The notes below the pieces were generated by a model that did not search any database, was not told the origin of the DNA, and worked only from the letters and a program-made list of their open reading frames with translations. The translations under genes and the position numbers were made by a program. This document shows, one piece after another, positions 21,329 through 31,080 of a stretch of 63,603 nucleotides of DNA (positions within the stretch are counted from its first letter, which is position 1; each line of letters begins with the position of its first letter). Origin of the DNA: Sporosarcina sp. FSL K6-3457 (lineage in GTDB: Bacteria > Bacillota > Bacilli > Bacillales_A > Planococcaceae); the NCBI RefSeq assembly GCF_038007285.1, contig NZ_JBBOWX010000001.1, positions 4,487,501 to 4,551,103 on the forward strand, given 5' to 3'.

Positions 21329-22162
21329 TTGGAGAAGTTTTTATTTAGTGAAGAGACATGGAGCTGGCTAGGTACGGCTGCACTGAGAATCGTATTCATT
21401 ATGGTTCTTTCAGCTGTAATTATTAAGGTGGGGAAAGTGATTATTCGTCGTATTTTTCAAGTGAAGTTGAAAAGTCCCATACATCACTCGGAGCGGCGTG
21501 AAAAGACATTGCTGAAGCTGTTGGAAAACACACTGTCATACGTCATTTACTTCTCGGCAATCCTAGCCATATTAGCGGAATTTAAAATTGATGTGAAGGG
21601 GCTGCTTGCGGGTGCTGGGGTGCTTGGTTTAGCTGTGGGATTCGGTGCGCAGAGCCTTGTGAAAGATGTGATTACTGGTTTTTTTATCATATTCGAGGAT
21701 CAGTTTTCAGTTGGTGATTATGTGAAAATTGGTGTGGCAGAGGGCGTTGTTGAAGAGATTGGATTGCGTACAACGAAAATCAAAAGTTTTACTGGGGAAG
21801 TTCATATATTGCCGAATGGTACGATTAGCCAAGTTGTCAACTATTCGATGGAAAACTCGTTAGCTATCGTTGATGTGACCATACCTTTTGATGTTGGCAT
21901 GGATAAAGTCGAAAGAGTAATTGAACAATTTTTAGCGACATTGCCGAAAGAAAACGATGACTTTATAAAAGTACCAAAGCTGATTGGGGCTAATGATTTT
22001 ACACAGTCCGAAGTGATTGTACGTATTGTTGCTGAAACAAAACCAATGCGGCATTATGATTGTACAAGAACGATTGGTATTGGAGTGAAGAAATACTTAG
22101 AACAGCAAGGAATTGATATCCCGTATCCAACATTGGTGACAAAATCATTTGCAAATCTTTAA
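21329..22162 (+). CDS. Small-conductance mechanosensitive channel (MscS family)
   Basis: The 277-residue protein begins at TTG and has two N-terminal transmembrane helices and the pore helix GLLAGAGVLGLAVGFGAQSLVKD, rich in Gly and Ala. Then comes the MscS beta domain (IGLRTTKIKSFTGEVHILPNGTIS) and the C-terminal alpha/beta domain. It resembles the short YkuT-type channels, which open under membrane tension at osmotic downshock. GGAGGGAAGG lies upstream. Confidence 0.9.
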   Translation: MEKFLFSEETWSWLGTAALRIVFIMVLSAVIIKVGKVIIRRIFQVKLKSPIHHSERREKTLLKLLENTLSYVIYFSAILAILAEFKIDVKGLLAGAGVLGLAVGFGAQSLVKDVITGFFIIFEDQFSVGDYVKIGVAEGVVEEIGLRTTKIKSFTGEVHILPNGTISQVVNYSMENSLAIVDVTIPFDVGMDKVERVIEQFLATLPKENDDFIKVPKLIGANDFTQSEVIVRIVAETKPMRHYDCTRTIGIGVKKYLEQQGIDIPYPTLVTKSFANL

Positions 22163-22186
22163 ATTTGAAAGGATTGAGTAATTTTT

Positions 22187-22384
22187 ATGGAAGCTAAAGT
22201 TTATGGTTTAAACGATGTTGTGGAAATGAAAAAGCAACACCCCTGTGGAACGAATGCATGGAAGATTATTAGAATGGGTGCAGATATTCGCATCAAATGC
22301 GAAGGATGCGGACACAGTGTCATGATTCCACGCAACGAGTTTTCAAAGAAGATGAAAAAAATTCTAGTAAAAGCAGAATCGTAA
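22187..22384 (+). CDS. DUF951 family small zinc-ribbon-like protein
   Basis: The 65-residue protein contains HPCGTNAWKIIRMGADIRIKCEGCG, the DUF951 signature with three Cys that could bind metal. Its function is not established. It lies 25 bp after mscS and before ychF, the same neighbourhood as in many Bacillota. Confidence 0.88.
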   Translation: MEAKVYGLNDVVEMKKQHPCGTNAWKIIRMGADIRIKCEGCGHSVMIPRNEFSKKMKKILVKAES

Positions 22385-22527
22385 CCTGTCTAGACTTCAG
22401 GCATCAGGCGTCCTACACTTTTCGGCACCTTAATGGACAACCGGGCCTGCTGTCCTTATAATGGAAGAGTTGCATAATAGAATAAATGAATGGACATATA
22501 ACATACAAATGAAAGGTTGTGGAACGA

Positions 22528-23628
22528 ATGGCGTTAACAGCTGGAATTGTCGGTCTTCCGAACGTAGGGAAGTCGACGCTATTCAATGCGATTACTAAGG
22601 CGGGGGCAGAGGCGGCAAACTATCCGTTCTGTACGATAGACCCAAACGTAGGTATTGTTGAAGTACCTGATGAGAGATTGAAAAAATTGACGGAGCTTGT
22701 GACACCGAAAAAAACAGTACCAACTGCATTTGAATTTACGGATATTGCAGGGATTGTTGAAGGTGCAAGTAAAGGTGAAGGACTAGGGAATAAATTCCTT
22801 ATGCACATTCGCGAAGTAGATGCGATTTGCCAAGTTGTTCGTTGTTTCGTCGATGAAAACATCACGCATGTATCTGGTAAAGTCGATCCAATCGATGATA
22901 TTGAAATCATCAATCTTGAATTGATCCTTGCTGATATGGAAGCTGTTGAAAAGCGATTGGTTCGTGTTACTAAAATGGCAAAACAGAAAGACAAAGTTGC
23001 GATGGCAGAAGAACCAATTTTGCTGAAACTAAAAGAAGCATTTGAAAATGAAAAGCCTGCTCGCTCGGTAGACTTTACGGATGAGGAATTTGTCCTTGCA
23101 AAAGGGATGAACCTGCTGACGATTAAACCGATGCTCTATGTCGCTAACGTTTCTGAGGATGAAATTGCAGATGCTGACAATAATGAAAATGTCAAAATTG
23201 TTCGTGATTTTGCGGAAAAAGACAATGCGCAAGTAATTGTTGTTTGTGCGAAAATCGAAGAAGAGATGGCTGAGCTTGAAGATGAGGAGAAAGAAATGTT
23301 CCTTGAAGAGCTTGGTATTCAGGAATCAGGTCTTGATCAACTGATTAAGGCTTCTTATGACTTGTTAGGCTTTGCAACGTATTTCACTGCAGGTGTACAA
23401 GAAGTACGAGCGTGGACATTCCGTAAAGGGATGAAAGCACCCCAGTGTGCAGGCATCATCCATACGGACTTCGAACGCGGTTTCATTCGTGCTGAAACAG
23501 TGGCATATGACGATCTCGTTGCGACGGGTTCAATGGTTGCGGCAAAAGAAGCTGGGAAAGTACGTCTTGAAGGAAAAGAATATGTCGTTAAAGATGGCGA
23601 TGTTATGCTATTCCGATTTAACGTCTAA
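22528..23628 (+). CDS. ychF: Redox-regulated ATPase YchF
   Basis: YchF (Ola1) is a P-loop protein of the Obg group that prefers ATP and associates with ribosomes. P-loop GLPNVGKSTLFNAIT is at residues 8-22 and DIAGIVEGASKGEGLGNKFL is the switch region. A coiled-coil arm and a C-terminal TGS domain (TFRKGMKAPQCAGIIHTDFERGF) follow. It has 366 residues from ATG 22528; an in-frame GTG at 22519 is less likely. It precedes rpsF as in B. subtilis yyaF. Confidence 0.97.
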   Translation: MALTAGIVGLPNVGKSTLFNAITKAGAEAANYPFCTIDPNVGIVEVPDERLKKLTELVTPKKTVPTAFEFTDIAGIVEGASKGEGLGNKFLMHIREVDAICQVVRCFVDENITHVSGKVDPIDDIEIINLELILADMEAVEKRLVRVTKMAKQKDKVAMAEEPILLKLKEAFENEKPARSVDFTDEEFVLAKGMNLLTIKPMLYVANVSEDEIADADNNENVKIVRDFAEKDNAQVIVVCAKIEEEMAELEDEEKEMFLEELGIQESGLDQLIKASYDLLGFATYFTAGVQEVRAWTFRKGMKAPQCAGIIHTDFERGFIRAETVAYDDLVATGSMVAAKEAGKVRLEGKEYVVKDGDVMLFRFNV

Positions 23629-23670
23629 TTTGATTCACCAACCCTCGAGGTGTAATTGATTCACATCATA

Positions 23671-23707
23671 AAAGCCACACTAGGATAACAAATCCCAGTG
23701 TGGTTTT
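23671..23707. terminator. Bidirectional terminator between ychF and the DUF3267 gene
   Basis: AAGCCACACTAGGAT pairs with ATCCCAGTGTGGTTTTT around AACAA. T runs follow on the plus strand and there are A residues before it, serving both convergent genes. Confidence 0.8.
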
Positions 23708-23716
23708 TGTGTCTAG

Positions 23717-24277
23717 TTATTTATCGAATGCATCAGCTGCATAGGCATAGAGTTGTGGAAGTTCGGGATCATCTTTCACTAGCCAATCATCGGGGAGTTT
23801 TTGCAACTCCTTATACATAGCAAAATCACCAGCAGCTCCACCTATTAGCAGGGCAGACAAACTGATGAGTATTCCGTTTCCGAGAGCCAGTCCAATAATA
23901 GCGGGGACAACGCCGGTTGTCCAAAATGGGAGCAGAAGTGCTTTTCGTATCGCATGGTTTGTCATCAGTTTATCAGTCGTTGCATAAGCAATTCCTAATT
24001 TTAAGTTGACACCAACAACCATTCTCTTCCACGGTACGTTTCCAAAAAGCCGAAAGCCGAGTAAATGGAATAACTCATGTAAGACAATGAGGACGATATA
24101 ACCAACGATAAAAAGCACGACGGACCATAGTGAAATGGTAAATGAGATTTCTTGTTCAAGTGCAAAATGGGTAGCCCATAATAGAACAAGGGCTACGATA
24201 GTAATGAGTAAGCTACTCTTAGCAACTTTCGGTAAATCGATTGTAATTACCTTGTTAGGTTCAGGAACTTCATTCAA
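23717..24277 (-). CDS. DUF3267 family membrane metalloprotease-like protein
   Basis: The protein has two to four transmembrane helices and the zincin motif HELFH in IVLIVLHELFHLLGFRLFG. DUF3267 members look like site-2-protease-type membrane peptidases, but substrates are unknown. TTG 24277 is placed six bases after AGAGGTG. A GTG at 24286 overlaps that site. The gene is divergent from rpsF. Confidence 0.8.
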   Translation of the reverse strand: MNEVPEPNKVITIDLPKVAKSSLLITIVALVLLWATHFALEQEISFTISLWSVVLFIVGYIVLIVLHELFHLLGFRLFGNVPWKRMVVGVNLKLGIAYATTDKLMTNHAIRKALLLPFWTTGVVPAIIGLALGNGILISLSALLIGGAAGDFAMYKELQKLPDDWLVKDDPELPQLYAYAADAFDK

Positions 24278-24314
24278 CAAAATCACCTCTTTAGTAAAGT
24301 ATACAAGAAAATAG

Positions 24315-24343
24315 TTGAAAAAATAATGAAGTCGTGCTAGTAT
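24315..24343 (+). promoter_or_regulatory. Promoter of rpsF-ssb-rpsR
   Basis: TTGAAA (24315-24320) and TAGTAT (24338-24343) are separated by exactly 17 bp, about 80 bp upstream of rpsF. Confidence 0.7.
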
Positions 24344-24371
24344 ATACTGATGTGAGTAATAGTATTACTTA

Positions 24372-24400
24372 CTCCTTGCCCGCTGCAATCAGCAGGGCCA
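24372..24400 (+). promoter_or_regulatory. Candidate S6:S18 autoregulatory leader of rpsF
   Basis: The 5' leader contains the stem GCCCGCTG-CAAT-CAGC-A-GGGC (24378-24398) with one bulged A. Many bacteria carry an S6:S18-binding leader with a conserved CCG in this position. The CCG and location fit, but the full consensus could not be checked. Confidence 0.4.
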
Positions 24401-24424
24401 ATGTCCATAAGGAGGTGACTGAAG

Positions 24425-24712
24425 ATGAGAAAGTACGAAATCATGTATATTATCCGCCCAACAGTGGAAGAAGAAGCAAAAAAAGCGTTGATCGAACGTT
24501 TTGACAGTGTTCTTACTTCTAATGGTGCAGAAATCATCGAGTCGAAAGAGTGGGGCAAGCGCCGTCTTGCTTACGAAATCGACGATTTGCGTGAAGGTTT
24601 CTATCAGCTTGTAAAAGCAAACGCTGGTACTCAAGCAATCGATGAATTTACACGTCTTGCGAACATTAACGAAGATATCCTTCGTCATATGACTGTCCGT
24701 ATCGACGGCTAA
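24425..24712 (+). CDS. rpsF: 30S ribosomal protein S6
   Basis: The 95-residue protein runs [20 protein letters not shown] to the end without interruption and matches S6 throughout ([29 protein letters not shown]). A strong AAGGAGGTG site precedes the start. It is the first gene of rpsF-ssb-rpsR. Confidence 0.98.
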   Translation: MRKYEIMYIIRPTVEEEAKKALIERFDSVLTSNGAEIIESKEWGKRRLAYEIDDLREGFYQLVKANAGTQAIDEFTRLANINEDILRHMTVRIDG

Positions 24713-24769
24713 TCTATATATATCCGTTACAGGTGAAACTTACAAAATGATGAGGGAGGTTGAATTCTG

Positions 24770-25315
24770 ATGATTAACCGTGTCGTTTTAGTTGGCCGAC
24801 TGACGAAAGACCCTGAACTCAAGTATACACAAACTGGTGTAGCAGTGACTCGTTTTACTCTTGCGGTGAACAGAACATTCTCGAACCAATCAGGGGAACG
24901 TGAAGCTGACTTTATCAACTGCGTAACTTGGAGAAAGCAGGCGGAGAACACAGCGAATTTCTTAAGAAAAGGCAGCCTAACCGGAATTGAAGGTCGTATT
25001 CAGACAAGCAGTTTTGATGGTCAGGATGGAAAACGCGTCTTCATGACAGAAGTTGTGGCAGATAGCGTCCAATTCCTAGAACCTCGCAATGCATCCACTG
25101 CCGATAGGTCCGGAGCTGGCTATGGCGGAGCACCAAGTTATGGCGCACCAAGCCAAGGCGCTCAGCAGAACGAGCAACCGTACTATCAGAATCAGCAGCC
25201 GACTCAACAATATCAGCAACAGCCAAATCAGCAAAACTATACGCGTACTGATAACGATCCGTTCTCGACAGGCGGAGGCCCGATAGAAGTATCGGACGAC
25301 GACCTGCCGTTCTAA
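24770..25315 (+). CDS. ssbA: Single-stranded DNA-binding protein SsbA
   Basis: The OB-fold domain is at residues 1-105 ([38 protein letters not shown]). A Gln/Asn/Pro-rich flexible linker and the acidic C-terminal tip DDDLPF, which recruits repair and replication partners, follow. The length is 181 residues. It lies between rpsF and rpsR, as in other Bacillota. Confidence 0.97.
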   Translation: MINRVVLVGRLTKDPELKYTQTGVAVTRFTLAVNRTFSNQSGEREADFINCVTWRKQAENTANFLRKGSLTGIEGRIQTSSFDGQDGKRVFMTEVVADSVQFLEPRNASTADRSGAGYGGAPSYGAPSQGAQQNEQPYYQNQQPTQQYQQQPNQQNYTRTDNDPFSTGGGPIEVSDDDLPF

Positions 25316-25353
25316 GATCGACCGTGCATAGTTACCAATGAGGGTTTCGGTAA

Positions 25354-25508
25354 ACAACGCAATGCGCCGCTTATTGAAAGCCGAAAACAAGGGTTTCAAG
25401 AAGCAAGCAGTGCTAGGAAGCGAGTGAGTGAAGACCGGAGCGTGCTTAGGCACGTGAGGATCTGAACGAGTGAAGCTGACAACGCAATGCGCCGCTTATT
25501 GAAAGCCG
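25354..25508. repeat. 30-bp direct repeat between ssb and rpsR
   Basis: Two identical 30-bp copies (25354-25383 and 25479-25508, core CAATGCGCCGCTTATTGAAA) flank 95 bp that contain the hairpin GCGTGCTTAGGCACG. The second copy ends just before the rpsR ribosome binding site. Similar sequences are, from memory, common intergenic repeats in this family. They lengthen the usually short ssb-rpsR gap to 211 bp. Confidence 0.85.
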
Positions 25509-25526
25509 GAGAAGGAGGGAAAGCAT

Positions 25527-25763
25527 ATGGCACCACGTCGTGGAGGTAAAAGACGCCGTAAGGTTTGTTATTTTACATCAAACAACATTACACACATCGA
25601 CTATAAAGATACTGATCTGCTTAAGAAATTCGTTTCTGAGCGTGGGAAAATCTTGCCTCGTCGTGTAACAGGTACAAGCGCGAAGTATCAGCGTAAACTG
25701 ACACTTGCAATCAAACGCTCACGTATCATGGCACTTCTTCCATTCAGTTCGGAAGAAAGATAA
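25527..25763 (+). CDS. rpsR: 30S ribosomal protein S18
   Basis: The 78-residue protein begins [20 protein letters not shown] and ends [13 protein letters not shown], typical S18 ([18 protein letters not shown] core). The site GGAGGG precedes it. It forms a heterodimer with S6 in the 30S platform. Confidence 0.98.
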   Translation: MAPRRGGKRRRKVCYFTSNNITHIDYKDTDLLKKFVSERGKILPRRVTGTSAKYQRKLTLAIKRSRIMALLPFSSEER

Positions 25764-25776
25764 TTTCATTCATATA

Positions 25777-25823
25777 GACCGCCTTGTCAGACCGGAATAA
25801 CCGGTACCAGGGCGGTCTTTTTA
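25777..25823 (+). terminator. Terminator after rpsR
   Basis: AGACCGCCTTG pairs with CAGGGCGGTCT, with an inner ACCGG/CCGGT hairpin, followed by TTTTTA. Confidence 0.9.
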
Positions 25824-25967
25824 TTCAAATATAGGAAGTACATATGTTCCGTTTTGGTTTAAATACAATAATCATGATACAATTAAAGGACTATCCATTG
25901 ATAGGAATTAGCAGGTAATAGGTAGATAAAACAAGTTGTCCAACGAAAGACCGGAGGAATCTAAATT

Positions 25968-26906
25968 ATGCAAGATAACGCTAGAAAGATTACGTACGGA
26001 GCTATGATGATTGCACTGTTTGCAATCTTACTTGCCGTTTCACTATACGTGCCACTTCTTGGGAGTATTATAATGTTTTTTATCCCTTTGCCGATTATTT
26101 TGTACAGATTACGCTATGACCGTGCATCATCCCTTCTAGTCACTACGACAGGTATTATCTTGTCATCACTAGTTGGAGGAGTTATACTCGTCCCATTTGC
26201 GTTTGTCCTTGGGTTACTTGGTATCGTTATAGGAGAAACTGTTAGTATCGGTAAGACTAAGTTATATACACTAATGGCAACGGGACTTACCTTGCTTATT
26301 ACGGGTACTATTATATATGTAATAGCTGTCTTCGCCTTTAATTTTAACGTCATCGATGAATTCTTTACAACAATGGATGAAGCACGTGAGCAGATGACGT
26401 CGTTTATGGGCACACTTGGTGGACTTCCTGATAATTACGATAAGCTGATCGATTCACAAATTGAATTTTATCAAACAGTTATCCCGTCTTTGTTCATCAT
26501 CAGCATATTTGTTCTGGCGTTCATCTTTATTACCCTGAATCTTGGAGCTGCTAGCCAATTAGGCAATAAAGTTCCAAAGTTCCCACCTTTCCGTGAGATG
26601 AAATTGCCGGTAGCGACAGTAATTGTTTATGGAATTTTGCTTCTATGGTCGCTCTTTACACCAGCAGAGCCAGGAACAAACTTTTATCTAATTTCGATTA
26701 ATGCAACAGTGATTTTAAGATTTTTATTTTTACTACAAGGGATTTCATTTGTTCATCATTTTATTTATGTAATGAAGGCACCGAAAGTAATGACGGGCAT
26801 TGCAACTATCTTTGCATTACTATTAAGTCCAATTACAACAATGCTAGGCATATTGGATACAGGGATGAATATACGTGCCTGGATTGGAAAAGACAAGCTG
26901 AAATAA
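25968..26906 (+). CDS. yybS: YybS family membrane protein (DUF2232)
   Basis: The 312-residue protein has about eight hydrophobic segments and the DUF2232 pattern beginning ITYGAMMIALFAILLAVSLYVPLLG. Its function is unknown; relatives resemble energy-coupling-factor S-components. It starts the yybS-gdpP-rplI-dnaB group and ends 12 bp before gdpP. Confidence 0.88.
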   Translation: MQDNARKITYGAMMIALFAILLAVSLYVPLLGSIIMFFIPLPIILYRLRYDRASSLLVTTTGIILSSLVGGVILVPFAFVLGLLGIVIGETVSIGKTKLYTLMATGLTLLITGTIIYVIAVFAFNFNVIDEFFTTMDEAREQMTSFMGTLGGLPDNYDKLIDSQIEFYQTVIPSLFIISIFVLAFIFITLNLGAASQLGNKVPKFPPFREMKLPVATVIVYGILLLWSLFTPAEPGTNFYLISINATVILRFLFLLQGISFVHHFIYVMKAPKVMTGIATIFALLLSPITTMLGILDTGMNIRAWIGKDKLK

Positions 26907-26918
26907 GGGGATGGGGCA

Positions 26919-28892
26919 ATGACGTCGTTTTTTAGAAAAAGGGCAATCCGTTATCCGTTGGCGGCATTGTCGGTCCTTGGTATAATGGCAGCGGTACTCC
27001 TTCTATTATCCCAGTCTTGGCTAGGACTTCTTTTTGCAATTCTTTTTATGATAGCAGTTGGAGTTGCGTGGAAGATAGAAGAACAGACATATGTTGAAAC
27101 GGAAAAACATATCGAGACATTGTCATATAGGATGAAGAAAGTCGGGGAGGAGGCACTCCTTGAATTACCGATTGGTATTCTCCTGATCAATGAAAAAAAT
27201 GTGATTGAGTGGGCGAATCCTTATATTGCAAAGATATTTGATACTGAATCTCCTATTGGAAAAGAGCTGGTTGATTTATCCAAGCAATTTAATGCCATTG
27301 TGAAGAGTGACAATCCGGAACACTCCGTCTTGACGGTCGGAACACGCTCATATAATGTCTTTTACAAAGTAGAAGAGCGACTCATCTATTTGTTTGATAT
27401 TACTGGACAATTAGAGATGGAATCACTTTATTATGCAGATCGTACAGTTCTCGCTAATATTCTCGTCGATAATTATGATGAGCTTGCACAAGCAATGGAT
27501 GATCAGACGAGAAGTCAACTTAATTCACTGGTGACGTCACTCATTAATAGTTGGGGGACGGAAAATGGTATTTTTGTGAAGAGGATATCATCTGATAGAT
27601 TCCTTGCTGTTTTTAATGAAGAAATATTAGCCAGTCTAGAAAAAACAAAGTTTTCGATTTTGGATAGTATTCGTGAAACAACAGCCAAACAAAGTACAGC
27701 AATGACACTAAGCATTGGTGTTGGGACAGGATCACCTTCTCTCATTGAACTAGGGGAGCTTGCACAGTCGAGTTTAGATCTTGTTCTAGGGCGTGGTGGT
27801 GATCAAGTAGCCATTAAGCGAACCGATGGCAAGCTGAAGTTTTATGGCGGTAAAACGAATCCTGTTGAAAAAAGAACGCGGGTCCGGGCTAGGGTTATCT
27901 CTCATGCCTTACGTGACTTGATCCAAGGTAGTGATAAAGTATTTATCATGGGGCATAAAATGCCGGATATGGATGCGATTGGTGCAGCAATCGGTGTTCG
28001 AAAAATGGCGCGCATGAATAATATTGAAGGCTTTGTCATCGTTAATTTTAATGAGCTGGATGGTAGTGTGACGCGACTGATGGATGAAATTGAGCGCGAT
28101 ACGGATTTGTTCAATCAGTTTATTAATCCAGAAGATGCACTACCAATGATGACGGAGAAGTCGCTCGTTATCATCGTTGATACACATAAGCCAAGCCTAG
28201 TTATAGATGAACGCATTCTTGACAAGGCGGAAAAGGTTGTCGTCATCGACCACCATAGACGTGGAGAGGAATTCATCAATAATACAATGCTAGTCTATAT
28301 GGAGCCTTATGCATCTTCTACTGCTGAGCTCATTACAGAATTGATCGAATATCAGCCGAAACATGAAAAACTAACAATGCTTGAATCGACGGCGTTACTT
28401 GCAGGTATTATTGTTGATACGAAGAGTTTTACGTTACGTACGGGGGCACGAACATTTGAAGCAGCATCATATTTACGGACAAATAGTGCAGATACAATCC
28501 TCGTTCAAAACTTGTTAAAAGAAGACATTGATACGTATATTGAGCGTGCAAAACTAATTGAGACAGTTGAGTTGTCTGACGAAGGAATTGCCATTGCGAA
28601 AGGGCAGGACCAAGTTGTCTATGGTACGGTTTTGATTGCTCAAACTGCTGATATTTTGCTGACGATGCAAGGGATTGTAGCATCATTTGTCATTGCAAGC
28701 CGTGCAGATGGTAAAATAGGAATAAGTGCACGTTCACTCGGTGAATTGAACGTCCAACTTATCATGGAGGAACTTGGCGGTGGCGGCCATTTGACAAACG
28801 CTGCTTGTCAGCTTGAAGTTGAATCGGTTGAAGAGGCTGAGGAAATGCTGAAGTCCATCATACAGATGAAAATGGAGAGGGGAAATTCATAA
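26919..28892 (+). CDS. gdpP: Cyclic di-AMP phosphodiesterase GdpP
   Basis: GdpP degrades c-di-AMP and so influences cell-wall stress and potassium balance. The 657-residue protein has two N-terminal transmembrane helices (residues 13-50), a PAS-like domain, a degenerate GGDEF domain, then a DHH phosphoesterase domain with [20 protein letters not shown] and DHHRRGEEF, and a DHHA1 domain with [10 protein letters not shown]. Catalytic motifs are intact. The stop overlaps the rplI start by one base. Confidence 0.97.
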   Translation: MTSFFRKRAIRYPLAALSVLGIMAAVLLLLSQSWLGLLFAILFMIAVGVAWKIEEQTYVETEKHIETLSYRMKKVGEEALLELPIGILLINEKNVIEWANPYIAKIFDTESPIGKELVDLSKQFNAIVKSDNPEHSVLTVGTRSYNVFYKVEERLIYLFDITGQLEMESLYYADRTVLANILVDNYDELAQAMDDQTRSQLNSLVTSLINSWGTENGIFVKRISSDRFLAVFNEEILASLEKTKFSILDSIRETTAKQSTAMTLSIGVGTGSPSLIELGELAQSSLDLVLGRGGDQVAIKRTDGKLKFYGGKTNPVEKRTRVRARVISHALRDLIQGSDKVFIMGHKMPDMDAIGAAIGVRKMARMNNIEGFVIVNFNELDGSVTRLMDEIERDTDLFNQFINPEDALPMMTEKSLVIIVDTHKPSLVIDERILDKAEKVVVIDHHRRGEEFINNTMLVYMEPYASSTAELITELIEYQPKHEKLTMLESTALLAGIIVDTKSFTLRTGARTFEAASYLRTNSADTILVQNLLKEDIDTYIERAKLIETVELSDEGIAIAKGQDQVVYGTVLIAQTADILLTMQGIVASFVIASRADGKIGISARSLGELNVQLIMEELGGGGHLTNAACQLEVESVEEAEEMLKSIIQMKMERGNS

Positions 28893-29338
28893 TGAGAGTA
28901 ATCTTTTTGCAAGACGTTAAAGGTAAAGGTAAAAAAGGTGAAGTGAAAGAAGTATCCGTTGGCTATGCACAAAACTTCCTATTAAAAAATAACATGGCAA
29001 TTGAAGCAACACCAGGGAACTTAAGCAAATTAGAAGGTCAACAAAAACGAGTTGAAAAAGATGCTGCTGAGGAACTGGCAGAAGCAAAAGTACTAAAAGA
29101 ACAGATTGAAAAGATTACTGTTGAAATGAAAGCCAAGTCTGGTGAAGGTGGCCGACTATTCGGTTCCATTACGACAAAGCAAATTGCAGATGCACTACAG
29201 AAAAGTGAAGGCATTAAAGTAGATCGACGTAAAATGGAGCTACCAGATGCAATACGCGCACTTGGCTTCACAAATGTTCCGATTAGAATTCATGTGGATG
29301 TAACAGCAACACTTAAAGTACATGTAACGGAAGAATGA
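28892..29338 (+). CDS. rplI: 50S ribosomal protein L9
   Basis: The 148-residue protein begins [21 protein letters not shown], the L9 signature, with a long connecting helix and a C-terminal domain ([14 protein letters not shown]). It is translationally coupled to gdpP. Confidence 0.98.
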   Translation: MRVIFLQDVKGKGKKGEVKEVSVGYAQNFLLKNNMAIEATPGNLSKLEGQQKRVEKDAAEELAEAKVLKEQIEKITVEMKAKSGEGGRLFGSITTKQIADALQKSEGIKVDRRKMELPDAIRALGFTNVPIRIHVDVTATLKVHVTEE

Positions 29339-29357
29339 TAAGGAGGAAGATGGGAAG

Positions 29358-30713
29358 ATGGACCAGATGATCGATCGCATCCCACCCCATAATAATGAAG
29401 CGGAGCAATCAGTCATTGGAGCAATTTTCCTTGAACCGCAAGCGCTCATTACAGCGGCGGAGCTTCTTATGCCGGAAGATTTCTACCGGATGGCACATAC
29501 AAAAATCTTTGAAACAATGATTAACCTAAGTGATAAAGGCCAAGCGATTGACGTTGTGACTGTCACGGAAGAACTTTCGGCTAAAAAAGAGTTGGAGGAT
29601 GTCGGTGGAATTTCGTATTTAATGGAAATCGCTAACTCAGTTCCGACAGCAGCAAACATCGTGCACTACGCTCGCATTGTGGAAGAGAAAGCCCTTCTAC
29701 GGCGCCTAATCCGAGTAGCAACGTCAATTGTCGAAGATGGCTATGCACGTGAAGATGAAGTAGAAGCCCTTCTATCTGAAGCCGAAAAAAAGATGATGGA
29801 AGTGTCCAATCGTAAAAATGCCGGTGATTTCCGTCATATTAAAGATGTGCTTGTTGAAACGTATGATAATATCGAGCTTCTCCATACGCGTCAGGGTGAT
29901 GTCACGGGGATTCCGACGGGCTTCACTGATCTAGATAAGATGACGGCTGGTTTTCAGCGTAATGATTTGATTATTCTGGCGGCACGGCCTTCTGTTGGTA
30001 AGACGGCGTTTGCATTGAATGTGGCACAAAATGTAGCTACAAAAACAGATGAGAATGTGGCTATTTTCAGTTTGGAGATGGGAGCAGAACAGCTAGTCAT
30101 GCGGATGCTTTGTGCAGAGGGGAATATTGATGCGCAAGTGATGCGGACAGGGGCGCTAGAGGCGGAAGATTGGCGCAAACTGACGATGGCTATGGGAAGC
30201 CTGTCGAATGCTGGTATTTTCATCGATGATTCTTCTGGTATCCGTGTCAATGAAATTCGCTCAAAATGTCGCCGTTTGCAGCAAGAACACGGACTAGGTA
30301 TGATTATCATCGATTACTTACAACTGATTTCTGGTAGTGGTCGTGCTGGGGAAAATAGGCAACAGGAAGTATCTGAAATCTCCCGTTCATTAAAGGGGCT
30401 TGCAAGAGAATTGAAAGTGCCTGTCATTGCACTTTCCCAGCTTTCTCGTGGTGTGGAACAGAGACAGGACAAGCGTCCAATGATGTCCGACCTTCGTGAA
30501 TCAGGGAGTATTGAGCAGGATGCGGACATTGTTTCTTTCCTGTACCGTGAAGACTATTATGATAAAGAAACAGAAAATCAGAATATCATTGAAATCATCA
30601 TTGCTAAACAACGGAATGGTCCAACCGGGACAGTCTCACTTGCATTTGCCAAGGAGTATAATAAATTCGTTAACATTGATTGGAGTCAGCACGAATCAGC
30701 TGCTGCCTATTAA
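29358..30713 (+). CDS. dnaB: Replicative DNA helicase
   Basis: This is the hexameric fork helicase (DnaC in B. subtilis naming). The N-terminal DnaB domain begins IPPHNNEAEQSVIGAIFL. The RecA-like domain has P-loop ARPSVGKTAFALN near residue 210, Walker B MIIIDYLQLISG and the SRGVEQRQDKRPMMSDLRES arginine-finger region. No intein is present. The length is 451 residues. Confidence 0.98.
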   Translation: MDQMIDRIPPHNNEAEQSVIGAIFLEPQALITAAELLMPEDFYRMAHTKIFETMINLSDKGQAIDVVTVTEELSAKKELEDVGGISYLMEIANSVPTAANIVHYARIVEEKALLRRLIRVATSIVEDGYAREDEVEALLSEAEKKMMEVSNRKNAGDFRHIKDVLVETYDNIELLHTRQGDVTGIPTGFTDLDKMTAGFQRNDLIILAARPSVGKTAFALNVAQNVATKTDENVAIFSLEMGAEQLVMRMLCAEGNIDAQVMRTGALEAEDWRKLTMAMGSLSNAGIFIDDSSGIRVNEIRSKCRRLQQEHGLGMIIIDYLQLISGSGRAGENRQQEVSEISRSLKGLARELKVPVIALSQLSRGVEQRQDKRPMMSDLRESGSIEQDADIVSFLYREDYYDKETENQNIIEIIIAKQRNGPTGTVSLAFAKEYNKFVNIDWSQHESAAAY

Positions 30714-30716
30714 AAA

Positions 30717-30765
30717 AGACATCTTGCGAAACCGGTAATAACCGGAGACCAAGATGCTTTTTTTT
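30717..30765 (+). terminator. Terminator after dnaB
   Basis: The arms CATCTTG and CAAGATG enclose an ACCGG/CCGG inner hairpin, followed by CTTTTTTTTT. Confidence 0.88.
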
Positions 30766-31080
30766 TATAGATAAATGAAAACTATAGATGAATGAAAATC
30801 GGTATTATGACAAAAAAGACAGAGAAAAAGGTAGATAAATGTATAAATAGGGAAGTAATAGACGAATAATATGTTAGAAAAGAAACTTCTAAGAAATTAT
30901 GTGAGAATTATACCGGAAATATGGGATATAATTGGATGTTATTATACAATCTCGTTACAATGGACTACAACACTATAAGTACTGGGGATAATATGTTAAG
31001 TTAGAGGAGCGTGTAAATTATGCAGTGCAAATAATGACCTATATCGGTCTTCCAGTTGAAATACGGAAGGAGTTTTATAC
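30766..31080 (+). promoter_or_regulatory. Gene-free region with candidate WalR box before the M23 peptidase
   Basis: No gene is visible. TATACA (30943-30948) and GTTACA (30954-30959), separated by five bases, match the reverse form of the WalR direct-repeat consensus TGTWAH-N5-TGTWAH with one mismatch. Control of a cell-wall hydrolase by the neighbouring WalRK system would be expected, but spacing to a promoter was not resolved. Confidence 0.45.
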
